This document shows positions 1 through 17,930 of a stretch of DNA of 64,000 bases, piece by piece; positions within the stretch are counted from its first letter, which is position 1; each line of letters starts with the position of its first letter. The position numbers and the translations under genes were made by a program. Origin of the DNA: Zeus faber (taxonomy: Eukaryota; Chordata; Actinopteri; Zeiformes; Zeidae); contig OY482852.1 in assembly GCA_960531495.1 (NCBI GenBank), positions 10,075,811 through 10,139,810 on the forward strand, given 5' to 3'. The notes beneath the pieces were generated by a model. That model ran no database searches, was not told the origin of the DNA, and worked only from the letters and a program-made list of their open reading frames with translations.

Positions 1-57
<57 letters not shown>
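1..57. repeat. (CA)n microsatellite, cut by the window edge
   Basis: Perfect CA repeat from the first base; its true length is unknown because it runs off the window. Confidence 0.98.
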
Positions 58-59
<2 letters not shown>

Positions 60-1736
60 AGTTTATCAGTCATACGTCTACAGCCAGTGGGCCATGATCC
101 CTGAAGTCAGTGCCTTGCAGACCCCCCTTTCAGAGTTATATAAGGTGTTACTAATTGTTGATTTGCCTTCTCCATGGATATTTCTGCTGTCCCTCAGCTT
201 CCACAGATTCCATGTCAGCTGCATTCTCCCTTAGCTGCCCCCCGCCCCCCTTTCTCTCCCTCTCTATCTCTTTTTATCCTCTATCCTGCTCTGTCCCCCT
301 TTTCTCCCACTCTCCATCCCTGGCGTGAAAAATCACAGGGGTTTGTGTCAGCTTGTCAACACAACACTCCAGAAACCAGGGCGAAGTGTGTGTGCGCGTG
401 TGCGCTTGTGTGCGTGCGCGTGTGTGTGTGTGTGGTTGCGTGCCAGGAGGAAAAAAAAAAAAAAAAAGACGCCAGGCCCAGAGAAACGGGGTTGAGGTGA
501 AAATAGAAAAAGTGGTCTCCCGTTAGCATGCGAGCGCGATAAAAAGCCAGAAAGGGGGCTGACGGAACGCTGTAATCAACGCGTCTCCAGGACTGTCACC
601 GCGAGCCTCCTCACCCTCCTCATCGTGTCGGGCGGGTATGGCGGCGGCTGAACGCATGGGCGAGTGGCGGCGGCGGCGCTCCTGCCTGGCCACCTGCCAC
701 CGCAGATGCGGTGGGACGGGGTAATAGAAAGGTATGGATGGATGGAGAGGGAGGGGAGAGATGGCGGTAGGAGGGTGGGGAACGGACCGCTGAAGAGCAA
801 TGATGTGACAAGGCCGTGTGTGTGCATATGCGGTGCCATGCCATATCGCCCCCCACCCCCCGAAAAACACACATGCTCTCTCTCTCTTTCTCTCTCTCCC
901 CCCCTCTCTCTCACACCACAAATATAATTCTATTTCGGCTTTTAAACTCCTTGCTCCCTCTGAACGGCAGAGCCCCAAAAAAATAAAAAAATAAAAGAAC
1001 TGAGGAGCTGGCTCCACGCGGAAGAGATAGCAAGGTCTCTGGCTGGCAGCAGGACAGGAAATAAAAAGCCATATAAAATGAGAGATAAAGGGGGGAGTGA
1101 AGCAGCGGCGGCGGTATGAAATTGTCTGTACACATCAGCCAGCCGTCTTGACAAGATGGTGATTGAGTCGGTCTTGTCATTTCGTTCCCGCTTACCCCCT
1201 GGTGCTCTGACTACAAGACAGTGCTGGCTCCAACTCAGCGCTGCAGTCCCTGCCCTCTCTCTCCCCCCACTCCACCCCCCCCCCCCCCCCCTCACATCTC
1301 TTTGTTTCTGTCCCTTTCTTCCTCTGTTCCCTCGCTACCGTTTGGAGGGGCTTTCAGTATAATTTACTGTGCTTTTAAATCATTAAATTCATGCGCGGCC
1401 CGGTTTGGTGTGTGCACAGCTGACATGTGGGATGAAACGTCATCGGCGCTCAACATGTGTTGGGAGGGCTGTTCAGAAACGGAACCAGAATGGAGAGAAA
1501 GGAGGAGAAAAAGGAGTCAGCGAACCGCCTCTGCCATCCCCCGCAGACTGCTGCTTCGCTGTAGTAACCATGTGTACCAAAAGAAATAAAACAATAATAG
1601 ATTAAAAATCCAAAAAACAATGAAAAGATGATGTTAAAATTGCGCCCCCCACTTGCTTTTTCTAAAAGGCGGTAGAAATGAAAACAAAGGAATTCTCTAC
1701 TTAGACTCTGCTCTGGGACTTTGGGCTTAATGCCCT

Positions 1737-1920
1737 GGGGTGTCAATTAATTTAGTCTGGGGATTTGCGGCCTACTCTCCCTAATTGAGCCCAGTAGAGA
1801 CCCCCTCGGCTCTTCGCGATAGGAAGTAGTGCGTTTCATAATTAATACTTTTTTCTCCTTTATTTTTTATTATTTTTTAATGAGGGTGGTAACACTGTAA
1901 ATGTATGCATCTCATTACAG
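1737..1920. promoter_or_regulatory. Candidate conserved enhancer block with homeodomain cores
   Basis: Several TAAT/ATTA cores in evenly mixed, non-repetitive sequence, including CAATTAATT (1744-1752), CTAATTGAG (about 1780) and ATAATTAAT (about 1839), ending in ATGCATCTCATTA. This is the look of a developmental enhancer, but conservation was not tested. Confidence 0.25.
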
Positions 1921-2877
1921 TAAAAGGGCCATCGAAAGCTATTGTTACGGCTGCAGTGTTTGCGGTTGAGATGAATAAGAGGAAGCCTCAGTCGGCATGC
2001 GGCAATGGCACATTGAAGTCAAAGCTGTTTTGTGCGTGCGTGAATATGAAACGCAGCTCGTATAATGACGGCTCATTAGTGTTGCTTAATATGTATGCTT
2101 TTAAAAGATTAGAGGTTAAGGCCCGACTCGCGTTCGCCCCGCGCTGAAGCTCACTTCAGTTCCATCCATAATTCTTCCTCCAACAATAGCCGCGACGAGA
2201 GCCCCCTCTTCAGAGAGTGTTGTTAGCTCTGGGAGGAAATAAAAAATAACAACGACAAAAACAACAACAACAAAAAACCCCACCTCAAATTAAATCTCTT
2301 TCTAACCGATTTCCCTCGCTGCGTCCCTCACGTTGGGCCTACGTTGCAGTGGGTTTTTCTGAACGCAACATCTCCCTACCTCTGCGTCTGTGGCACATAA
2401 CTCCCGGCGATTAAACAAATTACCTTCCTTCCCAGGGGAGCCACGGATCCCAGGAAAACAATCACTGTCTGTTTCACAATCTCGCCGCGCCTCCTCTTAG
2501 CGCCCTCCAATTGGCTTTTATTAGTCAATGTCTGCGGATAGTCGGCCCTCTGAATTTCCATTGTCCATTTTATAAATGAGCAGAAAAGGCAAAATTTTCA
2601 TTACACGTCAAACTTTATCCTCGATAACCGCCATTCATGGTGCCGCTCGCACGAGACGCTAAAAATTTGTGATGACTCGGGGCTTCCAGAGCGCGGCGAA
2701 ACGGTGTTACCTGCCGACCTCCATACATCCTGCTTTGTGTTGAGGGGGAAGACGGAGGCAACGGGGAAAAACTCATTTCCTGAAACTCCATTTCTTAAGC
2801 GTTGATTAGCAAAGGAGTGTAATTAGAGTGAAATGTGAAGTCAGGCTTTTTCAGATTGGGCCACTTCCTCTAGAAAA

Positions 2878-2945
2878 ATCAGGCTGATTAATGAATAAAT
2901 GATTAATGAGCAAACTAATTAATCAATTAATTATTAAGCAAGCAC
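2878..2945. promoter_or_regulatory. Dense TAAT/ATTA cluster, candidate homeodomain enhancer core
   Basis: Within about 68 bp there are at least seven TAAT or ATTA cores, several in palindromic form such as ATTAAT and TTAATTAA-like steps, with variable spacing rather than a simple repeat. Known homeodomain proteins bind TAAT cores. Lying in the probable first intron, it could be an intronic enhancer; this is inference. Confidence 0.35.
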
Positions 2946-5797
2946 TCTGAATGAGGAAAAGGGAGGATGGCAGGGGTGGGTGTTGGTATAAGAGGAGTCA
3001 CTGGTTAGGGTACGTGCGAGAGAAAGGATTTAGGATAGCTGCCTGTTTGTTCTGTCGATTTGTTTTTGTCTTTGGTTAAAGGCTCGGATGAGGGAACGGG
3101 CATATGAGAGGGAGGAAGACTCCATCCTACCGGTGCTTTTTAACTTTCCCAAACAGCAAATAACGCCTCGGAAAAGGGTGGCTTAAAAATCCAGCATTTG
3201 GCGGTACACACGTTCGTAGGTTCAGGACCACATGGCACCCCGTTGCCATGGCGATGACGCCATTGATGCCTTACCCCCCTGAAGCTCGTCCCTCCCGATC
3301 TTCCGTACATCAGAAGTGCAAAGTTCCCTCCTCCCCTGTCTTTAACTAGGACATGCCATCCATCTTTGATAATGTGCGGCGTGGGTCTCCACAGTGTGAC
3401 CAGGCTGATGAGGCATCACAGTGGGGCTTGATGTATGAAATGTGGGGAAGCGACTGTAGCTGTGATATACTGGACCGTTTCAAGTCAAGTTTGACCTTTT
3501 TTCCTGGATATTAATCGCTGCAGTGAAAGAATATACCTGTGATCTATGCTTCCCCCGGGATCCTTGTAAACTTTATTATTATTTTATTATTTTTTTTCCA
3601 AGGCAAAGGCTCCTTCTATACCTTTTTTAGATGCCGTGGGGTGCTGGAAGTCATGAGTCATAGAGATTTGGGACACAAGATATTATTTTATAACGGGATG
3701 GGTTTAGTGTGTCCCATTAAAATGCTGCATTATTATGAATCCCGTCCCCATCTCGTCCCCAGACATCCTCAAAGCTTAAAGAGGAGAGGACTATGCGGCT
3801 GGCCTTGTTTGACAGGGCTGTGAGTGACAGAGGTAGAGTGTGCAGGGAGAACACTCAGTGGGCTTCAGTGGAGGAGGAGGGCTCTGCTTACATACTGGAC
3901 TTATTATAAAGCTCTGCCTTCGGACCAGGTGGCATGTTGTTATACTACAGTGATATGAGACTCGGTATCGTCTGGATTTTGGTTATAGTGGGATCATGAT
4001 AAAGTTAAACATTGCCTTTAAGGTCGCGTTACAGTAAAGAAATGCCGTTTCCTCAACTTCATAGACTGTTTTAATCAATGTCTCTAATTACTCGGTTGTA
4101 ACATCCACGTTGATAACGATTGTTTCTCAAATATTGTTGTGAGCACATATCTCACAAAAGCAACAATAGGCATTCCCAACATAACATCAAATCACCCACA
4201 TTGAGTTATTCACCCAAAAGTATTGTGATATTTGATCTTGTCAATATGGCCCATTCCTAGTCGGCCTCTCCCTTTTACCTATCTTCTACTTTCTGTTTTC
4301 TACTTTCCACGTCTCCTCCTTGTTGACCCCCCCCCCACCCGCCCCCACAAACACACATTTTTGCCTTTTTCCTTCTGCCTCCATTCCTTTCTACGCCTTC
4401 TTCTTTAAGCTCTCTATTTTCTAGCCCATTGTCTCGTCGCCCCCCGCCCCCTGCTTTTCACTAATTTCTAACGGCTGCCATCTTGACCAGTGCTACATTC
4501 TGCTCTAATCACAGCGTGGAATTGCAGATTTCCTCAGTCAACTGGGTGTGAACCAGCCTTTGTCGCGCTGGTTGGCTCATTGATGGTGGAATCTTGGACA
4601 TATGGTTACTGTGTGCTGGGATGTGGCCCGCCAGAGAATGCCATGGGGCTGTGTCCATGACCCGTGCTTGACCTTTAACACTTTACTGGTTTGTGGGCTG
4701 ATGAGCTTAAACACTTCATTGTGCACTCACTCTATTTTGGACCCTGTTTTCTTTGGGGTGGGGGAGGGGGGTTTTCTTTTGGGGTAGGACGTTTGAGGTT
4801 TGCGGTAGGGACAGATGTGTCATAAGTGACTCTTTTGCCAAGCAGAACCACCCCCTCTCCCCCACCACCTGCCCCTTCCCCTTCCCTGAGAACGCAGAGA
4901 AAGAAATGGCCACACGCGATATCTTGTACAAGAAAAATAAAGAAGGATTTAGACGGCAGCCATTGCTTTGATGGCCAGAATTCTATGGAGAAAAATGCAA
5001 AGGGAATTTTTATTAATTTTTTTTGTATTTGTGTGACAAGGCTGTTAATTAAGAGCCTAACAGCATGTCCAGGGTGTCCAATATGATGACATGGCTGCAC
5101 AAGGAGTAAGACATTGAACAGGGAAAAGGATTCACTATCTATCCTTACAAGGTTTGACACACACACACACACACTCACTCTTCCTAGCCATACTTTCTCC
5201 TCCATCCGGGAGTGTCCTGCCCACATACCTTTACCTCCGAGCAGCCCTGGGTTTGGGGGTCCTGATAAACACGTGGTGCGTCACAGGCTCTGAAGCCCAT
5301 CTGGTAAGATGATCGGTCATTAGACATAGCGTGGCGATAACAACCCTCAGCCTGGCTGCTGGCTACCACTGATCCCATATCACCCTCACAGGATATGGTA
5401 TGAATCACGGGAAGCCGAGATCAATCTATATAGATCGTGCCGCTTGATTACAAATGGGGGGAGAGGGGAAAAAAAAATCTCATTTGGCTTAGCCCCCCCC
5501 CAATGCCTTCAAGTCTAGCAGTGGTTGTGTGAGAATAAGTGTGGTGTGTGTGCGTGCACGTGTGTATCTCATAATATATATTTTTTTATTTTCTCTCTTA
5601 CAGATTTCGGATATTTGTTGAGCCCTCCCCACAATCTGTGCTACCTTCACCCATTTACTTTGCTCAGTCCTTCCTGCGCTGAAATCTCCCTTCTTGGGGG
5701 AGTTTTCTTTTAAATCTTAATTAAAACAGACTCTGAGCCCCCGCCCTCCCCAAGGGCTGGCTGAAAGCAGCTTAGAACAATCAAGAGGATGGATTAG

Positions 5798-9273
<3,476 letters not shown>

Positions 9274-9367
<94 letters not shown>
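9274..9367. repeat. (CT)n microsatellite, 94 bp
   Basis: Perfect CT repeat, the strand complement of the GA tract 3.4 kb away. Confidence 0.99.
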
Positions 9368-9369
<2 letters not shown>

Positions 9370-9609
9370 CCCTACCCCTCTATCCAGCGCTCCATTCCAC
9401 TGGAGCTCTGCTACTTCTCCTCTTTCTCCCCGGGGCGTTCTACGCGCGACAACTGCAAAGCAAAACGCCAGGGACTTTCTAAAGCAAACAGCCGGCATCC
9501 TGTGCCGTAGCCCCATCTGTGGACAGTCTGAGCAAGGAACAATCAGTCCCTCTCCTCCTCCTCCCCCTCCTCCCCCCCCAATCTCTCCCACCCCCTGGGA
9601 TCTGCACAG

Positions 9610-9811
9610 CGCCGGGGTGCCTCGGTCGGACGGGTGCAACGTGCTGGAACAATGGCTGGGCGCCCGCTTCCTCCAGGAGGGGTGTGAGGCTCACTCTAGT
9701 CAGCTCGGGAAGCACTTAGCTTGGGCACTTGAGGGGGCTGAGGGTGGATCAGCAGAAGCCCAGGTCAGAGAGCAGAGTGGAGACATTTACCTTCATCGAG
9801 AAGAGCTTTGG
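9610..9811 (+). other. Candidate plus-strand exon (unidentified)
   Basis: A long pyrimidine tract ends in TCTGCACAG at 9609 and a donor-like TTTG|GTAAGG starts at 9812. One frame stays open through the 202 bp and reads, in part, NVLEQWLGARFLQEGCEAH. I do not recognise it. It could be an antisense non-coding exon or a chance pairing of splice-like motifs. Confidence 0.18.
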
Positions 9812-11191
<1,380 letters not shown>

Positions 11192-11559
11192 GTAGCAATG
11201 AACAGGATGTTATTTTGCTGGTTCTAATGAGTGGTGCGTGGCTGGTGTTTGGAGGTAAGCCATAACCAGTCGAATATCGTCTGCAGACTCACTGAATTCT
11301 TCCCCTAGCGACAGGCAAATAAACTTCCACAAATCTATCAGTGTACACACATGAATGAATGGTATTCATAAATAAAAGGTTTCTCCACATCCCCATGAAG
11401 CCGGCAGAATCCTCCTCCATCAGCGCCGTCTTTAATACAGGATTAAGGTGGCGGTGCACTTAAAAAGAAGTCAACGTTTTTGACCAAAAAGACGCCTTCG
11501 CCGCATACATCAGAAGAAATTGACGCGGGTGATCCGGATTCTTGTGGCGTTCCCGGTGC

Positions 11560-12200
11560 GCGCCCCCCCCCCCGGGGAGAACTCTGTCGTTTGTCCTTCT
11601 CCCGTTCTGAGAGCATCCCCCCTTGGCTGCGATTGGCCCAGATGCCGTTGCGTCACGGCAGGGAGCGGACGTCAACCTCCCTTTCCGGGGTCACTCGACC
11701 TCCTCCTTTTCCCGGGTCAACAAGCTTGTTTTTTCCGGCGCGGACGCATTCGGAGCGTGTTTCATACAGACCCTATCTCCTCAAATGTAAACCGGTAAAC
11801 GAGACCGAACGTGGGTCCGCGTGCTCCTCCCCCGGACGGCGGTGTGCCGCCGGTCCCCGCGCCTGTTTTCCTGTGTTTTTATTTTGGATATATTTGTATT
11901 TGTCATTTTCTACTTGTGTGGAACAAACATTTTAAACCCGACGAAGGGACGCTCCCCCTTGGATCAGGACGGTGGATCGCGTCGTGGAGAGAGAAGGATA
12001 TCTACGGCCCAATGTGCGTCCAGTGTCTCGGAACAAAAAAAAAAAAAATGTATAATGCGGGTTTATTTTAGATGTGTTGTTTTTTTGAGGAGCACGGCAC
12101 CCAGACGGAAGTTTGATTTGAGATTCACAGACGGAGTCTTGGTTTGGTTTTAGATATATAAAGCCTGCCTCTACCTCTAATGAAAGCCTGCTTGCAATGA
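11560..12200 (+). promoter_or_regulatory. CpG-rich promoter candidate with TATA box
   Basis: CpG-rich DNA with a reverse CCAAT (GATTGG near 11630), CRE-like GCGTCACG and GACGTCAA around 11650-11675, then a good TATA box TATATAAAG at 12155-12163. A start near 12185-12195 would be expected. It lies inside the probable intron 1 of the minus-strand gene, so the product could be an antisense transcript. Confidence 0.3.
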
Positions 12201-12617
12201 GAGCCCGGTCACTATTTGAGGAAATACGTGTGCCGCATTGTTGGAGTTTGATTTCACTTTCTTTTTGTTTTTGTTCCCCCCCCACCCCCCATCTTTATGT
12301 AAAGCAAAGCCACCGCCACCTCCCCTCGCCGTCGCCTCCATGCTTCTTTCACCGCAGAGTTCATATTGAGTATTCCGCTGACGGTGTTCGGGGACGTGTT
12401 CTCCGGTGGTTCTTACGTCTTTTGTTCCCACGTCTTTTCAAGTGCATCTCCTTCTTTTAAGGGACGCGTCGGGTGAGGATAACCAGCGACAGATATTGCT
12501 GCGACGCGGAAGATAAATTTCCATTCGCCGTTGGTTTCTGTGTTGCGGGAGATTCTCGTCTTGCAGGGCAGGAGTTGATCAGCAAATAAAAATGAATGTG
12601 TGGTCTACTGTGGAAGC

Positions 12618-12639
12618 TTTTTTTTTTTTTTTTTTTTTT
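12618..12639. repeat. Poly-T run (T22)
   Basis: Homopolymer read directly. It lies between the TATA promoter candidate and the next candidate exon. Confidence 0.95.
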
Positions 12640-12870
12640 CTGGCATGTTAAGTTTTCTTGGGTTTGGGTCTTTTGAGAACGGTGATACATCTCCCTCGAA
12701 AGATTTGACACTTGCATTTGTAAAAATGGAAAAACGCAATCCCAGTCATTCTTAAAATAGCGTCTGTGTAAACGTGACTATTTTCCCTTGGAGGGCCGTT
12801 TTAATGATTCGCACAGAATTAATCCCAGGTTCCCTCCTCTCTCTTGTCTTTCTATTCTTTGTGTTTATAG

Positions 12871-13060
12871 AGGAGAAGAACATTGAGTAAACAAGTTTGC
12901 GCCGTCTCCACGATCCCCTGCATGCTGATGACACAGCCTGCAGTCCTGTGTCCGGGGAAGAGGACTCCAGGCGGCGGCAGGAAGCTGACACGGCCCCTCC
13001 ATTGTCCTGTTCCTTGTCATTTCCTCACCGGATCCCCTGACTGCCCCGAAGGAAGACAAG
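12871..13060 (+). other. Candidate plus-strand exon (unidentified)
   Basis: A strong pyrimidine tract ends in TGTTTATAG (12862-12870) and an AAG|GTGAGG donor starts at 13061. The first frame is open throughout and contains MLMTQPAVLCPGKRTPGGG; the two other frames have stops early in the exon. I recognise no family. Together with the TATA promoter upstream and a possible donor near 12470 (GTCGG|GTGAGG), it could be part of an antisense RNA. Confidence 0.25.
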
Positions 13061-13678
13061 GTGAGGATGTGCAAAGACAGACACAAGGAGAAGGGAAAGG
13101 CAAAATGAGGGTTGGTGGTGGGGGTGGCGGAGGAGGGGGGTGGGGCGGATGCAAGCAAAAAAACAGCACCGTAAGTGCCCGAGTGCCCTCCATAGTTTCT
13201 TGCCTGGCCATAATGGGGCCTTCTGTGTTGAGCTGTGCCATTGAACACATCCAGTGAACTTGCTAACAGCCGATAACAAGGCCTCTGGACACAATGCCAA
13301 GTTCTTTATCTGTGTTTACCCGCATGGCAAAGCTGATTAGAGAGAGGCAACATTATGAAGCGCCATTGTCTCCTTTCTCTCTCCTTTTTCTTCACTCAGC
13401 CACAGTGCTTTTCAGTGCGCGCGCGCGTGCAACTGTCTGCGCGAGAGCGTGTGTGTATTTAGTTCGGTACGCTGTGCTGAGGATGAGTGTGGAAAACCCG
13501 GAATCCTGGAAAAAAAAAAAAAAATAATGGGTGCATGACTTCTCCTGGGGGATGTGAGGATACACTAGGCCACTGTTTGTGATGTTCCATTAATGCCTGG
13601 CTGATTTAATGTGTTCCGAGCTGCTTTTGTGAGCACATGATTTGCGAAAGGGAAAGACATGGATAAAATGGGGGTGCG

Positions 13679-13912
13679 TTTATGTGGCGCTTTTCAAGTC
13701 ATACGACTCGCAGCTTACCTCAGGTTCACCCATTCACGCATCGATGGTGGCGGCGGCGGCGGCGGCGGAGGCATACCAGCTCCACGAGAGCAGTTAGGGG
13801 GTTAAGTGTCTTGCTCGAGGACACTTCAGCACGCTGCCAGGAGGAGCCGGGTACCGAACCAGCAATCATCCCATCACTAGACGACCCGCTCTGCCTCCTG
13901 GGTTACTGTCCC
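13679..13912 (-). mobile_element. tRNA-derived SINE, full-looking head
   Basis: On the minus strand it starts with an A-box-like AACCCAGGAGGCAGAGCGGG and a B-box-like GGTTCGGTACC (13850-13860), followed by the teleost SINE body phrase GAGCAAGACACTTAA-type sequence. It ends near a GCGCTTTT-like tail. A (GGC)8 run at 13746-13769 has expanded inside it. The family resemblance is from memory. The copy is diverged. Confidence 0.65.
13746..13769. repeat. (GGC)n trinucleotide repeat
   Basis: Eight GGC-type units inside the SINE. Confidence 0.95.
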
Positions 13913-15085
<1,173 letters not shown>

Positions 15086-15725
15086 GACAAAACAACCCAT
15101 AATGAGGCTGTTTCCCACTTTGGGCCTTTTAAAGCAGATGGACTCAAAGTCCCTGTATCCGCTCCCCCAATCAGGCGAAAGGGGGAGAGAAAAAAAAAAA
15201 AAAAAACACTCGTGAAAAGGCAAAGGTGGAGAAAATTCCAAGACACCGGGCGCCGAGGCAGCAGTGGCGACACGACTTGAGAAGAAGGGAGAGGAGCTTG
15301 TAATCCCCGCTCGCAGCCTTTGAACTCGGCCCTAGGAGACACCAGCAACCCAAAGCCAACGGTTCCCAAAAAGAGCTCACTGAAGATTACTCAGAATACT
15401 GATGCGGTGTGGAATTCAATTCCGCTGGGAGGCCGGGGGGGGGACATTCTGAGAAAGTAAATCACGGCGGTTGCAGCCGGGCTACATACATACATATTGA
15501 TGGTTGTTTTTAGTTTTTTTTTGTAATATTTGTGCCAAATATGCCTTTTCGAAATGTCACATGGCAAAAACAGCAAACCAAATATTGATGCTTGCAATGT
15601 ACGCGACGGAGCATCTGCGACTCTCCAGCATCTGTGTGTGTAAAGTGTGGTTATACATGGGATCCTGGGGTCTCCCAGGTTCTAATTAGTGCAACTTGTA
15701 AGCTGCCCCCTTCGTTACTTGTGGG

Positions 15726-15755
15726 CATGCGCGCGTGCGTGCGCGCGCGCGCGCG
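15726..15755. repeat. Alternating GC tract (Z-DNA prone)
   Basis: Almost pure alternating purine-pyrimidine rich in CG steps, in the probable intron near the promoter; a (CCA)n run follows at 15785-15814. Confidence 0.85.
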
Positions 15756-16151
15756 ATTCCTCACCCGCCCCCTTCCTCGCCCCACCACCACCACCACCAC
15801 CACCCACCCACCCAACTCTGAATAATGACGGAGCCACGCGGGACTGGGACAGAAGGTATCAAGGTATAGATTCAGAGAGCAGATGCTCCGCGCCATCGGA
15901 GCGTCCGGAAAATCACGGAGAAAATCACGCCACGCGCGTTCAGACACGCAGGTTTTGGAATAATCCCACGCGCAGAACGCCCCGAACCTATTGTTTGATT
16001 GAAGTGCGTTCGTTCGTTGAATCAGTGCGTAAAAGTGAACGCCTTCACTTATTGAAATGCCCGAATAAAGGAATGATGGAGGTGAGTTGAAGCCACAATT
16101 AACTCAAGTCCCCATTCAACAAAGAACATCTCTCTTCCCTTTAATTATCTC

Positions 16152-16237
16152 CCTCTCTCTCTCTCTCTCTTACGCGCGCACTGGCACGCACACGCGCGCA
16201 CGCACAAACGCACACTAACGCACGCACGCGCCGCTAC

Positions 16238-16275
<38 letters not shown>

Positions 16276-16313
16276 GTGTGTGTGCGTGCGTGTGTGTGTG
16301 TGTGCGCGCGCGC
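16152..16313. repeat. CT run then mirrored CA/CG and GT/CG alternating tract
   Basis: A CT run (16152-16170) is followed by about 65 bp of CA/CG alternation and then about 75 bp of GT/CG alternation. The two halves are partly complementary, so the tract can form Z-DNA or a hairpin. It lies 0.85 kb downstream of the signal-peptide exon in its direction of transcription. Confidence 0.85.
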
Positions 16314-16759
16314 TACATCCCTATAGCTGTTTATAAACTGTTACGCACATCTTTCCCCGTCATCCTCGTGCGGTACACCTCGGGGTTTTGTTGGCTCCAC
16401 GGTAGCTGTCAGGGTTTCTCTCTCCCTCCCTCTCGTCGCTGCTCGCAGCCGCTTAACCTTTTTATTATCACGATTTCACGGGCAGAGACCATTTGGATTC
16501 AAATTGTAATTGTAAACTTCGAGGCCAGTCGAGAAATAGCGGAGATCTCCGCGCGTATTATCTCCGCAGGCAGGAGTTTAGCGTCTCTGTGGGATCTCCA
16601 TCCCATGCCCCCCAACACAGATGAGAGATGATTAAAAAAAATAAAAAATAAAAAATAAATTATATTAATAACAAAACGCATGCACTCCTGCGTCCCACGA
16701 ATAATAAATAATAAACCTCCCTGCCTTAAAGGAATAAAATAAGTTTCCAGTTGCGCGCC

Positions 16760-16857
16760 CTGCATCCATCCATCCATGCATCCATCATTCATCCATCCAT
16801 CAATCCATCTACCCATCCACCCACCCATCCATGCATCCATCCATCCATCCATCCACC
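16760..16857. repeat. (CATC)n tetranucleotide repeat, imperfect
   Basis: CATCCATC units with ATG, ATT and ACC variants. Confidence 0.95.
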
Positions 16858-17146
16858 GTAAAGAGCGAACGGACGTCTCCCACAAAAAAAAGCTCTCTGC
16901 GATGGCAATAGCAACACTCCCAGAGTCATTCATCCGACCATCCAACTTATTAGAGACACTTTATATTTGAGACCATGAGTATAAGTGAGTTTCATCATTT
17001 TCTCCTTCTGAGCAGCCTGCGCCGTGGCACTGCAGCATCCCAGCGCACCGGACCGCTTGACGCTGCGGCGCGGAGCGGAGCGCGGTCTTACCCCCTTATA
17101 ATAAAGGGATACACGAGAATGGAAGACGCGGGGAAGTGGGGCTTAC

Positions 17147-17186
17147 CTGTCACCGCCAGGCAAACGAGGAGGTAAAACGTCGTCAT
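17147..17186 (-). CDS. Signal-peptide first coding exon of a secreted or membrane protein (possible Eph receptor, EPHA4-like)
   Basis: Read on the minus strand, an ATG with G at -3 opens 13 codons, MTTFYLLVCLAVT, and one further base before CAG|GTAAGC, a near-perfect splice donor. A short polar start, a leucine/valine core and a small-residue end are what a cleaved signal peptide looks like, so the protein probably enters the secretory pathway. The exon is phase 1 and the split codon must be G-something, giving ...AVT-G. Eph receptor tyrosine kinases place their first intron in phase 1 just after the signal peptide, and EPHA4 reads ...AVTG-SRVYP there from memory; EPHA7 and other single-pass receptors stay possible. 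No second exon was found in the 17 kb downstream, so intron 1 would be at least that long. The exon itself is fairly convincing; the family name is inference. Confidence 0.5.
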
Positions 17187-17800
17187 ATCACTTGGATTCG
17201 CTGGATATCGGTGTGGGGAAAAAAAAAAAAAAAAAAAAAACTCAAATCACTCCGTCTCTGCGTCCGTTGGAGAGCAGGCGCAGCGCGGCGCGGGGAGCTC
17301 TACGAAACACGCACTGGGACGCGCGGCTAAAACACATCTAGTTGTCAAAGGCACCCGTAAAAACGACAAAATAACAACAACAAAAAAAAACAAAAAACAA
17401 GCTTTGACTCGGGCTCGACCTGTTATTCACAATAACTCTGCACCGCTTGGAACTTTCCCCGCACGACCAGCGCCAGCATCCTTCCCCCGTTCCCCTCACG
17501 ACTCTCAGGTGTAGTCCACGGGTGACGGTGACGGGACATTTAATTCAGTCAGTGTCGTGAAAAGTCTCCTTAAACACGCCCGTGCGATCGATCCCGGAGA
17601 AGTTGCGGCTCGTACCGTCCACCGGACTCTTCCCCACGCTCTCTCTCTTTCTCTCTCTCTCTCTGTCGCTCTCCTTCTCTCTCTCTCCTCCTCCTCCTCT
17701 GCTTCTTGCTAAATGGAAATGCGCACTGACAGTCATCCGCTCGGGGTGCACCGAGTCTGGCTGGGGCTGAATCTGTGAGAACCCCCTTTCCCCATTCACA
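17187..17800 (-). other. Probable 5' untranslated part of the minus-strand first exon
   Basis: This stretch lies between the promoter elements and the signal-peptide ATG. It holds an A22 run at 17219-17240 (poly-U in the transcript), a CT/GA-rich tract around 17640-17698 and frequent CpG. No introns are evident. The transcription start is not fixed by any sequence signal, so the upper limit is a guess. Confidence 0.35.
17219..17240. repeat. Poly-A run (A22)
   Basis: Homopolymer within the probable 5' UTR of the minus-strand gene, 33 bp before its ATG. Confidence 0.95.
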
Positions 17801-17930
17801 GAGCTTCAGGTCCCTGCCAATGGGGGCTCTCTGGGCCCCGCCCCCCAGGCCCCCTCCCTGGCCACGCCTCCAGGGCCCTGCAATTGGCTGCATAGACATG
17901 GCGAAGAGGGATATTTTAAAAAACAGTCGA
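17800..17930 (-). promoter_or_regulatory. CpG-rich core promoter with CCAAT and GC boxes
   Basis: On the minus strand a CCAAT box (17883-17887) is followed by a GC box (CCCCGCCCCCC on the plus strand, 17836-17846). A second CCAAT faces the other way at 17817-17821. A TATA-like ATATTTTAAA lies at 17911-17920 on the plus strand. The layout suits a start near 17780-17800 for the minus-strand gene, and the opposed CCAAT plus the TATA-like box could also support divergent transcription. Motif recognition only. Confidence 0.4.

Noticed and set aside
13850-13860. tRNA gene suggested by a B-box
   Set aside because: The A and B boxes belong to a SINE with a long non-tRNA body; no tRNA cloverleaf with an anticodon arm is intact. 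The same applies at 52431 and 38152.
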